Below, piece after piece: positions 1-9,931 of a stretch of DNA of 37,319 nt (its first letter is position 1; each line of letters starts with the position of its first letter). A model generated the notes under the pieces. The model did no database searches and was not told the origin of the DNA. It saw nothing but the letters and a program-made list of their open reading frames with translations. Both the position numbers and the translations under genes were made by a program. This stretch comes from Phellopilus nigrolimitatus (Eukaryota; Basidiomycota; Agaricomycetes; Hymenochaetales; Hymenochaetaceae), in NCBI GenBank assembly GCA_021029095.1, contig JAJOHG010000247.1:1-37319 (forward strand), read 5' to 3'.

Positions 1-1839
1 GGATCCGGAATAAACAGACTGATATGACGACTCCATAGCGGATCCTTCTTGTACGACCGAAAACAACCAGCAACCCACCGAAGATGTGCCTCAATCCCGA
101 AGCGTATTTCCATAAGACATTCGAAGACTATCTGTCTCACAGAAAATGAACAAGTGCCCCCGACGTCAGTGAGAATATACACAATAATCGGCAGAGATAG
201 ACATAATACGCACTGGCTCAAGATTACAGACAACTCGATAACCGCCGATCTATCGTCGTGATGCCAAAATAATCTAGGCACTTTGCAAGCCTTCAGTTTT
301 GGTGCTCGCCTTGCGTTTTCATGTTCACATCCTCCAAGAGCGCCTAGCCATCATACACCGACTTCCATATTCTCCATGTTGTTGGACACATGGTACATTT
401 CTCCATCACGGACGTCAAGAAATCGTTCTGAAGGCTTATGCGTGACGCAACTCCCCTTCAGAATGCTTAGGCCGTAACTGTTGCGGTTTAGCTGCGACGC
501 TGGACTTAATTCATTTTAACGCCATTCGGGTTCGCAATACAACCCCTGCTTGTTAGTGGGTATCGGCATTATACGTCCTTGGGCCCGTCAACTTCCACGT
601 TCGGAACAAAAGTGGTTGAATCCAAGGACGACAGTTTGCTGACGGACCGCTAGGACACTAAATGAACGAGTCAATGACGATGATGACCAACAAACATTAT
701 TCGAATATTCAGACGTTAATCGTGACCCAAATAAATGGGCAAAGACAGGTTTAGGGATCAATGAACCTGCGGCTTTAGCATGGACATGTGCGTCATCAAG
801 ACGGGAAGCGAGCTATCTGCTGATTGATAGGTGGATTGAATGTTTAAACTATGTGCCTCGCGTTGTTTCCATGGTTTGTTTCCTCATAAAGAGTGAAAAG
901 CAGTGTCTTTTGTGCATAATCAATGATATTTATGCAGCTTTCTGCGAGGTTATAGGTGTGAGAAGACGCCTTGGGAGGCAGACCTTATATAACTGAAGAA
1001 CCATCGAAGCACTCACGAACGAGTTTCGGAAGTATGTATCACTTGGCCGTCTGCACCCGAGTAAATTTGTGCTGGGGTTAGCAAACGCGAAGTTCTGCGT
1101 CCAGCACATGAAACTCATTAATGCGGCGTATAGAACAGAAGTAAACGCCACGATGGAGAGCAGATCGAGGCAACGGCCAAAGCGTGTTGGACACACCAGA
1201 ATGCATAAGTCAGCAAGCTTTTTGAGAGCAATCAGAAGCAGCGCCACGAAGGCGAACTCACGTCAAGCATGCGACGTTTTCAAAGTAGGCACGAGTTACT
1301 GACAGCGGGAGTCAACTTGAACTTGCAAATGCTCGGATTCGGGAAATACAACTCTTGCATGGGAGCACGGGATTCCATAAGTCCGATAAAGATCACGAGT
1401 CCTACGTGTCTGTGTTAGACGCTATCATCTACATTCTTAATGATCGGGAAAAAAGAGACTAACACACCGCTGCTTTCGAACGTTGTAATCAGGTATGTGC
1501 AACGAATTGTCGGTTGAACGTCCGTTGAGCGAGGATAGGTTGGAAGACGAACTGTGGTCCAGTAAGTCTCTCCTCAAGCAATATAGAACAAGAAACTTGT
1601 AAATAAAGAAAAGGACATCTGATGAGTGAGTTCATAAGCCTCGGTAGTTTTTTCGTGAATATTCGGCGCTGAACTCATTTGAAGCTGTTGACGCTCTGAG
1701 TCCCATTGCACAGACTTCTAATACGATCGGGCCTGTTCGTACTCAAGTCGGGGTCAACATGTCGGTGTACGAGGTAAATTATGCCATATACGCAAAGCAT
1801 TTAGCCGAGAGGCTTGAAGTCTGTGTGAAAGCTTTGTGA
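1..1839 (+). CDS. unrecognised multi-exon gene, 5' end outside window or decayed
   Basis: I do not recognise this family. Several successive + strand stretches read like conserved protein rather than chance. About 140-261 contains TSVRIYTIIGRDRHNTHWLK. About 300-450 contains VLALRFHVHILQERLAII. About 650-860 is an open frame with NEPAALAWTC and SRREASYLLIDRW. About 1005-1275 has RKYVSLGRLHPSKFVLGLAN and CVQHMKLINAAYRTEVNA. About 1310-1452 has QLELANARIREIQLLHG and SYVSVLDAIIYILNDREKRD. About 1498-1570 has NELSVERPLSEDRLEDELW. About 1655-1839 has SALNSFEAVDALSPIAQ and YAIYAKHLAERLEVCVKAL before TGA. Joining them needs some long introns (for example about 830-1004), and a frame change near 1280-1305 plus a TAA at about 1453 are awkward to splice around. 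It is either a real gene with splicing I could not solve or a decaying copy. That the exons belong together is inferred from order and spacing. Confidence 0.4.
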
Positions 1840-2359
1840 AAAGAGAAAAGAAAAACCTGGCTTCAGAGAAACGGAACAAGGTTAAAATAATTTAAGGCGG
1901 CGACATCGCTTCACCGTCGTCGGCAGGGTCGGCAATTCACTCTTCGTCTTGCTCATTGGCAACTTAACCTTCACGAACAAGTCTTCGCTATGGATCGACT
2001 ATGTCTGTTCTAGAAAGTATGCTGCGCCCTTGATTTCACTGGCCTGATGGAAGACGCAACTCAGGCTAATAATGTACTTTGGCTAGGCGCTCAGCTGGCT
2101 TGGGACCATACGATTTCGACTGTCTTCGTTCTCTATCTTTCTTGACTGATGTCTGGCTTCTCTAGATTACCTTATGGATTACTTCCGTCTGCGCTACCGA
2201 TCCACGTACAAATAAAATGTGCTATCGTGAAGGAAGTCTCGGTCCGCATTCTTTCTTGCACGCTATAACTGAGCTTAGGCCAGCCATTAAAGCTCTTAAG
2301 CTCTCGCCCTAACTTACACAGTACACCTTATTCACGCCAGCATCACCCACTACATCTAA

Positions 2360-3995
2360 ATGGCATTGACTACCAGACTACCATCGACAAAAGTTGAGCC
2401 TTTCTATGGCTTTGTAGAGACCACTGGCGACGCGCTGCGATTGATTCAAGCTGCTCGTCAAGGCGTCATACCTCGCATAACTCGCCGACTCAATGACTTG
2501 GAACGGCGTGCTATGATTCGAAGTGGCTCAATATTTATTTTCAGCGATGAAGAAAGTGGCATAAAACGCTGGACGGAAGGTCTTTCTTGGTCTGCGTCTC
2601 GAATCGTCGGAAATTTCCTCGTAAGTCTTCGCAAATGTTCTAGTGTCTCGTTCCCCCATTGACAGATGCATACCCGAAACGCAGATATATCGTGAAGTTA
2701 GCGATAGGTCCAGCGCTCGTACTCCCCCAGAAGGACGAAGAGTGTCGAAGCGGCGGGCTAATGCACCCGAGCTTTCTCCAGCTGAGCTCGCTGAGCAAAA
2801 GCTATCAAAGTCTCTGGTCGGCTGCTTGAACGACAGCCATGGCCGTTTTAAGCCAAATGGTCTTATTAAGAAGGTGCACCCCAAAGTTCCTCATGTCGTA
2901 GATCAAGAATGACTGACTAGAGTTGATCTAGACAATAACTATCAACGTCGAAGGCTCTGATCACCATCTCATCGCCTATTACAACCAGGAGGATGTGAGG
3001 CTAGGACGGTTACTCCCACTATCTTCACGGGCCGATATTATGGTCCTGGATATACCCCCCGAGCTACTGGAATCGACTAAATTTCGAATACCTCCTGTCA
3101 TCGAGGATGCGCTCGATGGAAGACCGAGATACATGTTCGTAATTTTATTGACAATCATTTTGTTTTTCATTCAGAGCGCTGACAGAGATATAGTTGCGAC
3201 GCAGACGAAGAAGAGATTTCGCGTTCAGTTCCACTCCCATTCCCCTCATTGTCAGAATCATTGCGGTTTTCGCAAATCCTCGAAAGGGCCTCGCCTGTTC
3301 CAGAGCGTCCTGCACAGATAATGATGGTCCAATCGGATTATTCGTCATCGACAACACCGACAAATAAAACAAAAACGGGGAGTTCTCAGTACTCCCAGTC
3401 GTCGTTATCTCCGAGTTCTATTGCCTCGTCGACCTCGCTCGATAGCAGCTTCTACTGGCTCAACGCGTCATCCGGAACCGCGCACCTCTCTCATACAAGT
3501 CAGTTCTTCCCAGCTGAGAACCAAATGGAAGGGTCAGACATCCGCCCGTTCTTCCCCTTCCCCACTGCCGAATATCTCACGTATGTGTCGCCGGGGATCC
3601 ATGAAACAGCGAGCTTGTTGCCTGCTTGGAACAGCGACATAAGAATGGGTTCTGCTAGCAATCCCATCCCATTCGTGCCTGTCCCCGCGTCCTCATATAT
3701 TGCGTCCGCACCCGGTTTTGATCAGACTTCTTCGATGCTGCGAAGCTGGACTCAAAGACATCCCGGTCAATGCACCCCATTATCATGCTCTTCTTTACCG
3801 TCAACCCCAACGCACCCAAGGAAGTCCCAGCGCTTTGCCTCGCTGCCATCTTTGTTACAAAGTAAGGATTCGAGCTCGTTTTCCTCTACGATTCCCTCCA
3901 GCCCTCGCTCTGGCGACGCGTCATTTTCGTTGGTGTCGGAGCAGCCACTGTTATCCGCGAACGACATTCTAAACTTTTCTTCTACCTGGCCGTGA
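2360..3995 (+). CDS. WOPR-domain (Gti1/Pac2 family) transcription regulator
   Basis: Member of the fungal WOPR DNA-binding family (Wor1, Ryp1, Sge1, Gti1/Pac2), nuclear regulators of morphology, development and secondary programmes. Exons fit at 2360-2620, 2685-2873, 2932-3138 and 3186-3995, giving about 488 residues. The first WOPR half is clear in exon 1: FYGFVETTGDALRLIQAARQ, then RRLNDLERRAMIRSGSIF and EESGIKRWTEGLSWSASRI, running into GNFLIYRE across intron 1. The second half is in exon 3: VEGSDHHLIAYYNQEDV and LDIPPELLESTKFRIPP. A linker rich in Arg, Lys and Ser separates the halves. The last exon encodes a long Ser/Thr/Pro-rich tail with no recognised domain, usual for the family. The start ATG sits just before the first conserved block and is the natural choice. 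The gene converges on the TFIIH subunit gene, with stops about 200 bp apart. Family assignment is firm; the target process cannot be told from sequence. Confidence 0.93.
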
Positions 3996-4193
3996 AGGGA
4001 TGCAAATGGACAAGATGTAGCAACGGACTGACACGTCTCGTAGAATGCGCGATATGCTTGACAGGATATTGCTATGCGCAAGAGTCTTCTCCGTTTCTTG
4101 ACATATATTACAGATATTTAAGTAACATTGCAGTACACTATCTATTTCCACCTGCTCCACAAAAAAAGACCTCTGTGAAAGATAGCCTGACGG

Positions 4194-6253
4194 TCACCCT
4201 CCTGCTGCTTTTCTCCTTTCAATAAAGCCTCGAATATTTGCGTGTCCTTCCAGACTTCCGAAAAAGCATCTTCTCGGCCCATTTTCCCAGAGAACGACAC
4301 CTAGTTGCTTAGCGTACTTGAGCACAAAGTCGTAATCCGCTTGCGATGCGAACGAGGTATACAGAAAACCTGATTAACGGTCGATGGATGAAAAAAATAA
4401 ACGATGATCTGCTCGGCATGGAATGCAGACCTTCTTGTGCCTTTAGACGATTCTTCTCGAGTTCCCAGAGTCGTATTTGATCCTGGACGGTGACCGGGAT
4501 CAGCGGATTCTAGATCAGTGAGAATTCAGTTTCAGGAATATGCCCCTGATCGAAATAGACGACTTGCGTGCTTTCGCATCTGCGGATGCGCGTGCGTCGT
4601 AAGGTACTTGATAATCTATGCCACAAAGATGATGATTAGATTGCACGAAAGGCATGTTTCTTATCCAACCTGATCAGCGGTTATTCCATTCGATAAAGCT
4701 TTTTTGACGCTATCACGAGTCACCGACCCCACCACAAGGTTAGGAAACCGATATTTTAAGGAAACGAAGAGGTTGAGTACAGCTGTCTGGAGCGGGTTGT
4801 CTGATGGAGAAAATTCAGTCTGTCAACAAGCGTCGGGCCTATTTGTCTAGTAACGTACCGGTATACGCGTACAACCGATAGTTTGTCTCTAGAATTAAAA
4901 ATCCCTGGGCCTGCGCACCAGCGCCTGTGCTGCCTGAAGCAGGAAGTGGCGGGAGCGATGAAGTAAGCGTCGTCGCTAGTCTTGTCGGGTAAAATCGGCG
5001 CGAAGAAGGCTGTGAGCGGGCCCGCCTGTCAGCCGGTACTGCATTAATACCTGATCCCACAAACCCTTCGTTGCCAAATGAGTCCATAGTCTCTGAGGTC
5101 TTCCAGCATTGCTTTCTGAGTCTCGCCAAGATTCTCAGTAGAGTAGTCCTGTGGACGCATTAGAAAAGCATAAGATAAGAGCAGGAAAGATGAGCGCAGA
5201 CCCGGCCTAGCTCCATAGTTGACAACATGAAAAGAAATCCGAGCACTTCGATCAGGTCCATCTGGCGTTCCTAAAGGACAGTGAAATCATGCAGGCCAGA
5301 TGGATCTGACGCGCATCCATACCTCCGCCATATGAAGATATTGTAAAAGAAGTTCCCACAACTGGGCATGAGGTGATTGTAAAAGGAACTGAAACCCAAG
5401 CGATGTGATTTGCATAAGACCTCTGTTGGTTATTACAACCCTAAATTATCTTTTTATATACTAGGGAGCAATAGAAGATACTGACCCGCGTCCGGCCATT
5501 AAACCGCTCCGCTCGAGGAGAAACAAGACACCTTGTGATGGCTTCGTCGGAGCCTGTCCAGTTCCGGAAGAAACCATATAATGAAGGATTGTCTGTGCAC
5601 AGAGAAACATGAGGCTAGGACCGTTGTGACGTCGACTTTGCGTACCTCCCACCGTTCAACGGCGTACGCGTCGAGTATTTCAAGGGTGACGTTCGAGCGT
5701 CTTTCATCATTATCAGAAGCAGGGACGCCAAAGCTGCGGTGTGTACCCCTTTCTCATGACAGTTAAGAGAGTTTAGAAGGAAATGTGAAAAGATAAAGAT
5801 ACGAACCCTCCCGTGATAGCTTGCCGGAAGCTTGTTTTGAAAGTCGGGTTTAGGCTGAGTTTCTGCGACGGATTCCCGATAATATGAAGCCGGGAGAGGA
5901 TCGACAGTGCGTTCTCATACAATCTGTTGTTTCATCTAGTGAACTTAAGTAGCAATGAACATAGTTCAAGCTACTTTTTGCCTTGTCTATTCACCCAGGA
6001 AACCATAGTTGGAGCTGGAATAGTCGACTCAAGCCACAGCAGATTCATGACGATTTGGCGCTCTAAAGGAGCAAGAAGACTTGAACAAAAATAAAGATGT
6101 TATCCTAGATTTCCAAGACGGAAAAGCGAACCGAAAGACCGAAAAACAGGATGAAGGGCGACTGTACAAGCGCGTCAAAGCACCTTGAGACTGTTGCTGA
6201 AGAAAAGGCAATAGCTGGTGGGGTGTTTCAGAGGAGTTATTATCGTCAACCAT
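4194..6253 (-). CDS. TFB2: TFIIH core subunit TFB2/p52 (GTF2H4 family)
   Basis: Core TFIIH subunit that binds and stimulates the XPB/Ssl2 ATPase in transcription initiation and nucleotide-excision repair. The start ATG at 6253 opens an exon ending in [13 protein letters not shown]. After a roughly 53 bp intron it continues [20 protein letters not shown], then WVNRQGKK and [18 protein letters not shown]. Middle exons give [29 protein letters not shown] and [12 protein letters not shown]. The C-terminal domain is very recognisable: [57 protein letters not shown] and a terminal [15 protein letters not shown] before TGA. This is the full family span, split by about nine short introns. It is divergent from the gankyrin gene with 138 bp between start codons, suggesting a shared promoter. 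Family identity is firm; some internal exon edges are approximate. Confidence 0.93.
4221..4226 (+). terminator. possible poly(A) signal AATAAA downstream of WOPR gene
   Basis: An AATAAA lies on the + strand 226 bp past the WOPR stop codon. It is inside the last coding exon of the convergent TFB2 gene, so use of it would make the two transcripts overlap. Fungal poly(A) signals are degenerate, so this is weak evidence. Confidence 0.25.
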
Positions 6254-6391
6254 AATGAAGAAAGTAGCTTGAGTAAGAGCCGTGAAAAGATTTAGCTTAA
6301 GGTCACGGGCGGTGACAAACGTGATACGGACGCGTCATCGCGCGACGCGTCTCTTGAGTCTTCCATCTCGTGCTTACCCACATTTCAATCT
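6254..6391. promoter_or_regulatory. bidirectional promoter with two ACGCGT (MCB-type) palindromes
   Basis: This 138 bp gap separates the start codons of TFB2 (left, minus) and gankyrin/NAS6 (right, plus). It holds two identical self-palindromic octamers GACGCGTC at 6329-6336 and 6344-6351, 15 bp apart, each with the MluI core ACGCGT. In ascomycete yeasts ACGCGT is the MCB element bound by MBF (Mbp1 or Res type) and drives G1/S and DNA-repair genes. Just upstream, GGTGACAAA at 6311-6319 differs by one base from the yeast proteasome control element GGTGGCAAA bound by Rpn4. The motifs are seen directly; their function here is inference from other fungi. Confidence 0.5.
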
Positions 6392-7631
6392 ATGTCGTTG
6401 TCTGTTCATACTGCTGCACACAAGAGTAGGTTCTCTCAAATATGGCTGAATATGAAAGATTTCTTGAGACTGATAAATAGTACAGATCAGCTACCCTTAC
6501 TGCGTGCTCTCATCGAAGAGAACGAATCTCAAGTCAATGCCAAAGATGCCGTATGCGATGTTTTCTACAACGATGAAGCAGTACCGTTTAATCATTATAT
6601 AAAGGACGGTCAAACGCCCTTGCATTGGGCAGCTATATCTGACCAGGATACTGTCGATATGGTGACCTTCCTCCTTGAACGCAATGCCGAGGTTGATAGC
6701 AAAAATAACATCGGCTGGACGCCTCTACACTGCGCTGGTTGATCGACTCTTCTCAATTACTCAATACGTATTGCTTAATTTCGAACAGTCAGTGCGGGAC
6801 GCGAAGCGGTAGTGAGAGAACTACTTGGCGCAGGTGCGAACGTCAACGCGAAAACATCACAAGGAATGACTCCTTTGTACGTTGTCTTAAACCAGACTTG
6901 GTTACGTTGATTAATATCTTGGAATCAACTGGCTTTTCGGCAGACATTACGCGGCGTCAAAACAGCAAGTCGACGTACGAAAGTTTCCTGTAATCTTATT
7001 GCCTCGATGAGCTGACTTCCGACGATTTGTGCATTAAGATTGGGAAGCTCTTGATAACCAGAAAAGCAGACGTACGTCCATATCTCTCCCCTTTCCTCGA
7101 AGACGAAACAACGGCACACTTTCATAGATCAACGCTAGGAATGGGGCGAATCAGTTACCTCTGTGAGCATCGCTGTCCGATTTCTCGGCGCTTCGTTTTT
7201 TTTTGGAACTCATAGGCGACAACTTAGACATCGAGCAGCAACCGCTGGCTCTACTGGATTCGTGAGCCTGTTGCTACACCCTCCTGAAGGCTCCGACAAA
7301 CCAAGATTGAATACGGCTGATCGAGTTGGCAAGTCTTTCGTACATAAGTATCACAAACAATTGGGCTGAAACATGCAGCAGGGAACACTCCATTACACCT
7401 TGCCATGGAATCTGCTCACGCTGAAGTCGCTGTCATGCTCATTGAAGCTGGCGCCGACAGAGAAAGGGTGAGTGCAGATTTCTGGAAGTCATGTCTTGTG
7501 ATCAATGGGGGAAAAAACACCAGACAAATGTCGATGGCGAAATTCCCGAACAGCTCGATGGAGTAGGTGGACAAGAGCAACGTCGTGCAAAAGAATATGT
7601 CCGGGACAGATGTGGCCCAGCGCCATCGTAA
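6392..7631 (+). CDS. NAS6: gankyrin/Nas6-type 26S proteasome assembly chaperone (PSMD10)
   Basis: Ankyrin-repeat chaperone that binds the C-terminal part of the ATPase Rpt3 during assembly of the 19S proteasome base. I place ten exons: 6392-6429, 6481-6550, 6605-6737, 6789-6876, 6944-6974, 7039-7071, 7128-7162, 7228-7328, 7382-7467 and 7524-7631. They give 240 residues, close to the usual 226-230. Ankyrin units show as DGQTPLHWAAISDQ, NIGWTPLHCA, AGANVNAKTSQGMTPLHYAA, NGANQLPLHRAATAGSTGF and GNTPLHLAMESAHAEVAVML. The penultimate unit carries the loop (HPPEGSDKPRL) that I recall from fungal homologues. The intron at 7329-7381 has a GC donor (GCAAGT) because no GT donor keeps frame. The first two introns are stop-free and divisible by three. 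The gene is divergent from TFB2 and convergent with HSBP1. Identity is firm. Confidence 0.92.
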
Positions 7632-7890
7632 AGTAACACCGAGCTGTTCGATCTTATTTGCTCAAAATTGATGTATTGATAAGAATTTCGAGAAACCTGT
7701 ATGCTTCTGAATGAATCGTTTGTTTGTCTAGAATCCGGTTGTTATGATAATTGTTTGAGTCAGAAACGAATAATTTAGTATAAAGATACAGCAAGCTAAA
7801 CAGCATGGATAGATTTAGTGATACCGTCAATAAACAGGAAGAGAGTCAGAGCTTACCATACAAGATTCTCCAAAAATGACCTCAAGCACG

Positions 7891-8384
7891 CTAAGTGCTT
7901 CCAGTCCGCCGCACTCCGCTAAGACCAGGAGATTGGGGAACGCTAGCCCCGGCCGTGATATCACCATTGATTATGTCCTGAATGGATACTTCAAGAGCAT
8001 CTACGCGGGTTGACATCATCTCCACTGCATGGAAGTCATTCATTTAGTTGCTATTCCCAGCTATTCAATCTGCGAGCATCGTGGACGCACTGCGCTTGAG
8101 AATCTGGGACGACATGTCGTCGAACTTCGTATCAAGCTGCTCGAGAAGGGTTTCCACCTGCTCGGAGAATAGTTAAATTGTACAACGTGTTTGTGGTCTA
8201 AGGAGAGTGTTCTGAAGAATGTACGCACAAAGGCAGTCAACTCGTGCGGGCTCGTGATATCAGACGGGTTGAGCTGTAATGATGCGGCCGTCGTGGATGG
8301 CGTGTCAGCCACCGGTTTCGGCGCTGCACTAGGCGGCTTTGATGGCGTTGAAGAAGGTATTTTGAGAGGCTTTGCTGAAGACAT
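7891..8384 (-). CDS. HSBP1: heat shock factor-binding protein 1 (HSBP1) homologue
   Basis: Small coiled-coil protein that binds trimeric heat-shock factor and dampens the heat-shock response; homologues are also linked to WASH-complex assembly. Three exons (8384-8229, a middle exon, and a last exon ending at 7891) give 118 residues. The hallmark sequence is SPHELTAF joined to VETLLEQLDTKFDDMSSQIL, then MSTRVDALEVSIQDIINGDI. This is a heptad-patterned helix followed by a short tail ending GVRRTGST. The conserved part is the usual length of about 70 residues. The first 40 residues, rich in Pro, Ser, Ala and Lys, form a family-variable extension. The start ATG is the only one upstream of the conserved block in frame. 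The gene is convergent with NAS6 (260 bp between stops), so two proteostasis genes are adjacent. Identity is firm. Confidence 0.9.
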
Positions 8385-8412
8385 GTTGGATGCTGGTTAT
8401 GTTAGATGCTGG
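8382..8412. repeat. short imperfect tandem repeat around HSBP1 start codon
   Basis: Two near-identical copies of a unit of about 16 bp (GTTGGATGCTGGTTAT and GTTAGATGCTGGTGAA on the + strand) abut the HSBP1 start codon. On the coding strand one copy carries the ATG and the other has ATA in its place, so the start region may have arisen by a small duplication. Confidence 0.5.
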
Positions 8413-9141
8413 TGAACACGAGCTGCCGCCAGTTCGTAGATTCTGCTTATATAATCGGCTCTTCTTTCTCAGTCGGTCCCGAACGGAAGTCCCGGGAATT
8501 TCCGAGAAGTGTATATGCCCATACAGATCTCTTGGCCAGGGAAAAAAAAAGTCTATGCTTGTAAGTAAATGTGTAAATGTAATATTCCTGGTATGAACCC
8601 CAAAAGCAACGCCGAAGGTCGCACTACTTGTCAGTTACAGTTTTACTTGCACAACACTGAACCCAGTTTTTGAGCTAGTTTCTTTCTTTCCTCCCATCGG
8701 AATTTTCTGGAGATCTTCTTTTATGTATAGGCTCTGGCTGCCTCCATGGATAACTACTAGCGACTGGGATAAGCAAAGCTACAGTAGAGCTTACTGGTAT
8801 ATTTGGGCGGGCCAAACCTGCTAAGCTGCTTTTATGCTGCTGGAAACTGAAGTCAAATCCAACGGCCGCTTTCCCCCAAACTACCACCAGTATTTTTCTA
8901 AGGATTCTCCCACTCAAGTCATCACCCGTCAAACTAGCATTAGAAACACGGAAGCGCGCTATGCCAGTCTCGCCCTATCGCCACAAGCGCTTTACTACAA
9001 CCGCGATTGCAGTCTTGTCGAGCAGCTACCCTGATCCAGACTTTACCCGTTCGCTTATTCTAGCGCATGCTGAGGACAGTGTCATGACCATCATAAGCTA
9101 CAGGAAAACAAAATTATTGAATAGAGCACTCACCTCTTTGA
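8385..9141. other. intergenic, upstream of HSBP1 and downstream of ICT1-like gene
   Basis: About 750 bp between two minus-strand genes. It should hold the HSBP1 promoter and the 3' UTR of the ICT1-like gene. Short open stretches occur on the + strand at about 8834-9034 and 8961-9176, but no family is recognisable and no intron structure extends them. I see no RNA gene or repeat here. Confidence 0.4.
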
Positions 9142-9931
9142 TCATTCCCAGTTTCCCTTCTTGCGTGTCTGCTTAATTTTAGACTTGTATTCCTTTTCAC
9201 GTCTCCGTCTCGCCTTTTCTATTTTTTCCAGGTCTCTCACACGCTCTTTTTGCTCTTCCGAAGTCTCGTTCTTGATACCGGACAGAGAGGCTTGGAGAAT
9301 CAGAGATTGGAGCTTTATTGAGGACATAGTTTGTTAAGGAACAGTTGTGTGTACATGCTGAAATTAGCGAGTCGATTCACCTTTGAAAGGCAGTCGTCAA
9401 CATTCTGAGCTTGCGAACGATGAAGCGTCGACGTTAAGAGCAGACTGTCGGATGATGCAATATACGCCGGCTTATTTCGCCTATTAGAATTTATATGAAC
9501 CTCGCCGGAAATACACGTACATTCTGGCGTAAGGCCTTCTTGGCCCACAAAGGAATCCATGTCACAGACAGAGGGCATTTTGTGGTGCATTTCGTATTGA
9601 CTTTATTGACATTCTAGGTGAAGCGGAGATAATGAGTAAGGTGAACTTTTTGCACGAAGTTTACGCGTACCTGTCCTCCAGGCCCTGAGCTTCTCGAAAA
9701 GGAGAGCCTTACAGCTTCCCGAGGAATACTTGATTTTCGGAAGGATTCTGCCCACTGGCGAGCAGAATTCATATCACTCAAAGTAGTTAGCTCCGCCAGC
9801 GCAGGCGGTGCGAACCCACTTGATGCATAACCTCGTTTACACGGAGAAGCGTTGGCCTTCCGCCAGCCAATGAGTCTGGCCTCTGGTAGACGCAGAAGAA
9901 AGGGACGTGACGCTCGCGTGAGCAGGTTCAT
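9142..9931 (-). CDS. mitochondrial ICT1/Pth4-type peptidyl-tRNA hydrolase (GGQ, RF-1 domain)
   Basis: Codon-independent release-factor-like protein that frees nascent chains from stalled mitochondrial ribosomes; ICT1 is also ribosomal protein mL62 in mammals. Four exons give about 204 residues. The start ATG at 9931 opens an Arg-rich, acid-free leader (MNLLTRASRPFLLRLPEARL) typical of a mitochondrial presequence. The catalytic motif is intact and crosses intron 1: LSFSRSSGPGGQ joined to NVNKVNTK. After it come ALRQN, PAYIASSDSLLLTSTLHRSQ and CLSK joined to LQSLILQAS. The C-terminus is the basic tail KARRRREKEYKSKIKQTRKK followed by GNWE, which in ICT1 inserts into the mRNA channel of empty ribosomes. 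The gene could instead be a homologue of yeast YOL114C; both share this fold. Family is firm, exact orthology less so. Confidence 0.88.

Noticed and set aside
930..1247. Minus-strand hydrophobic frame of about 105 codons
   Set aside because: It lies opposite the strongly coding-like + strand exon (about 1005-1275) and is most likely its shadow; it also starts at a non-ATG codon.
1280..1305. Firm pseudogene call for the left-edge gene on the basis of a frameshift
   Set aside because: An intron from about 1207 to 1302 would also restore frame, so decay is not proven.
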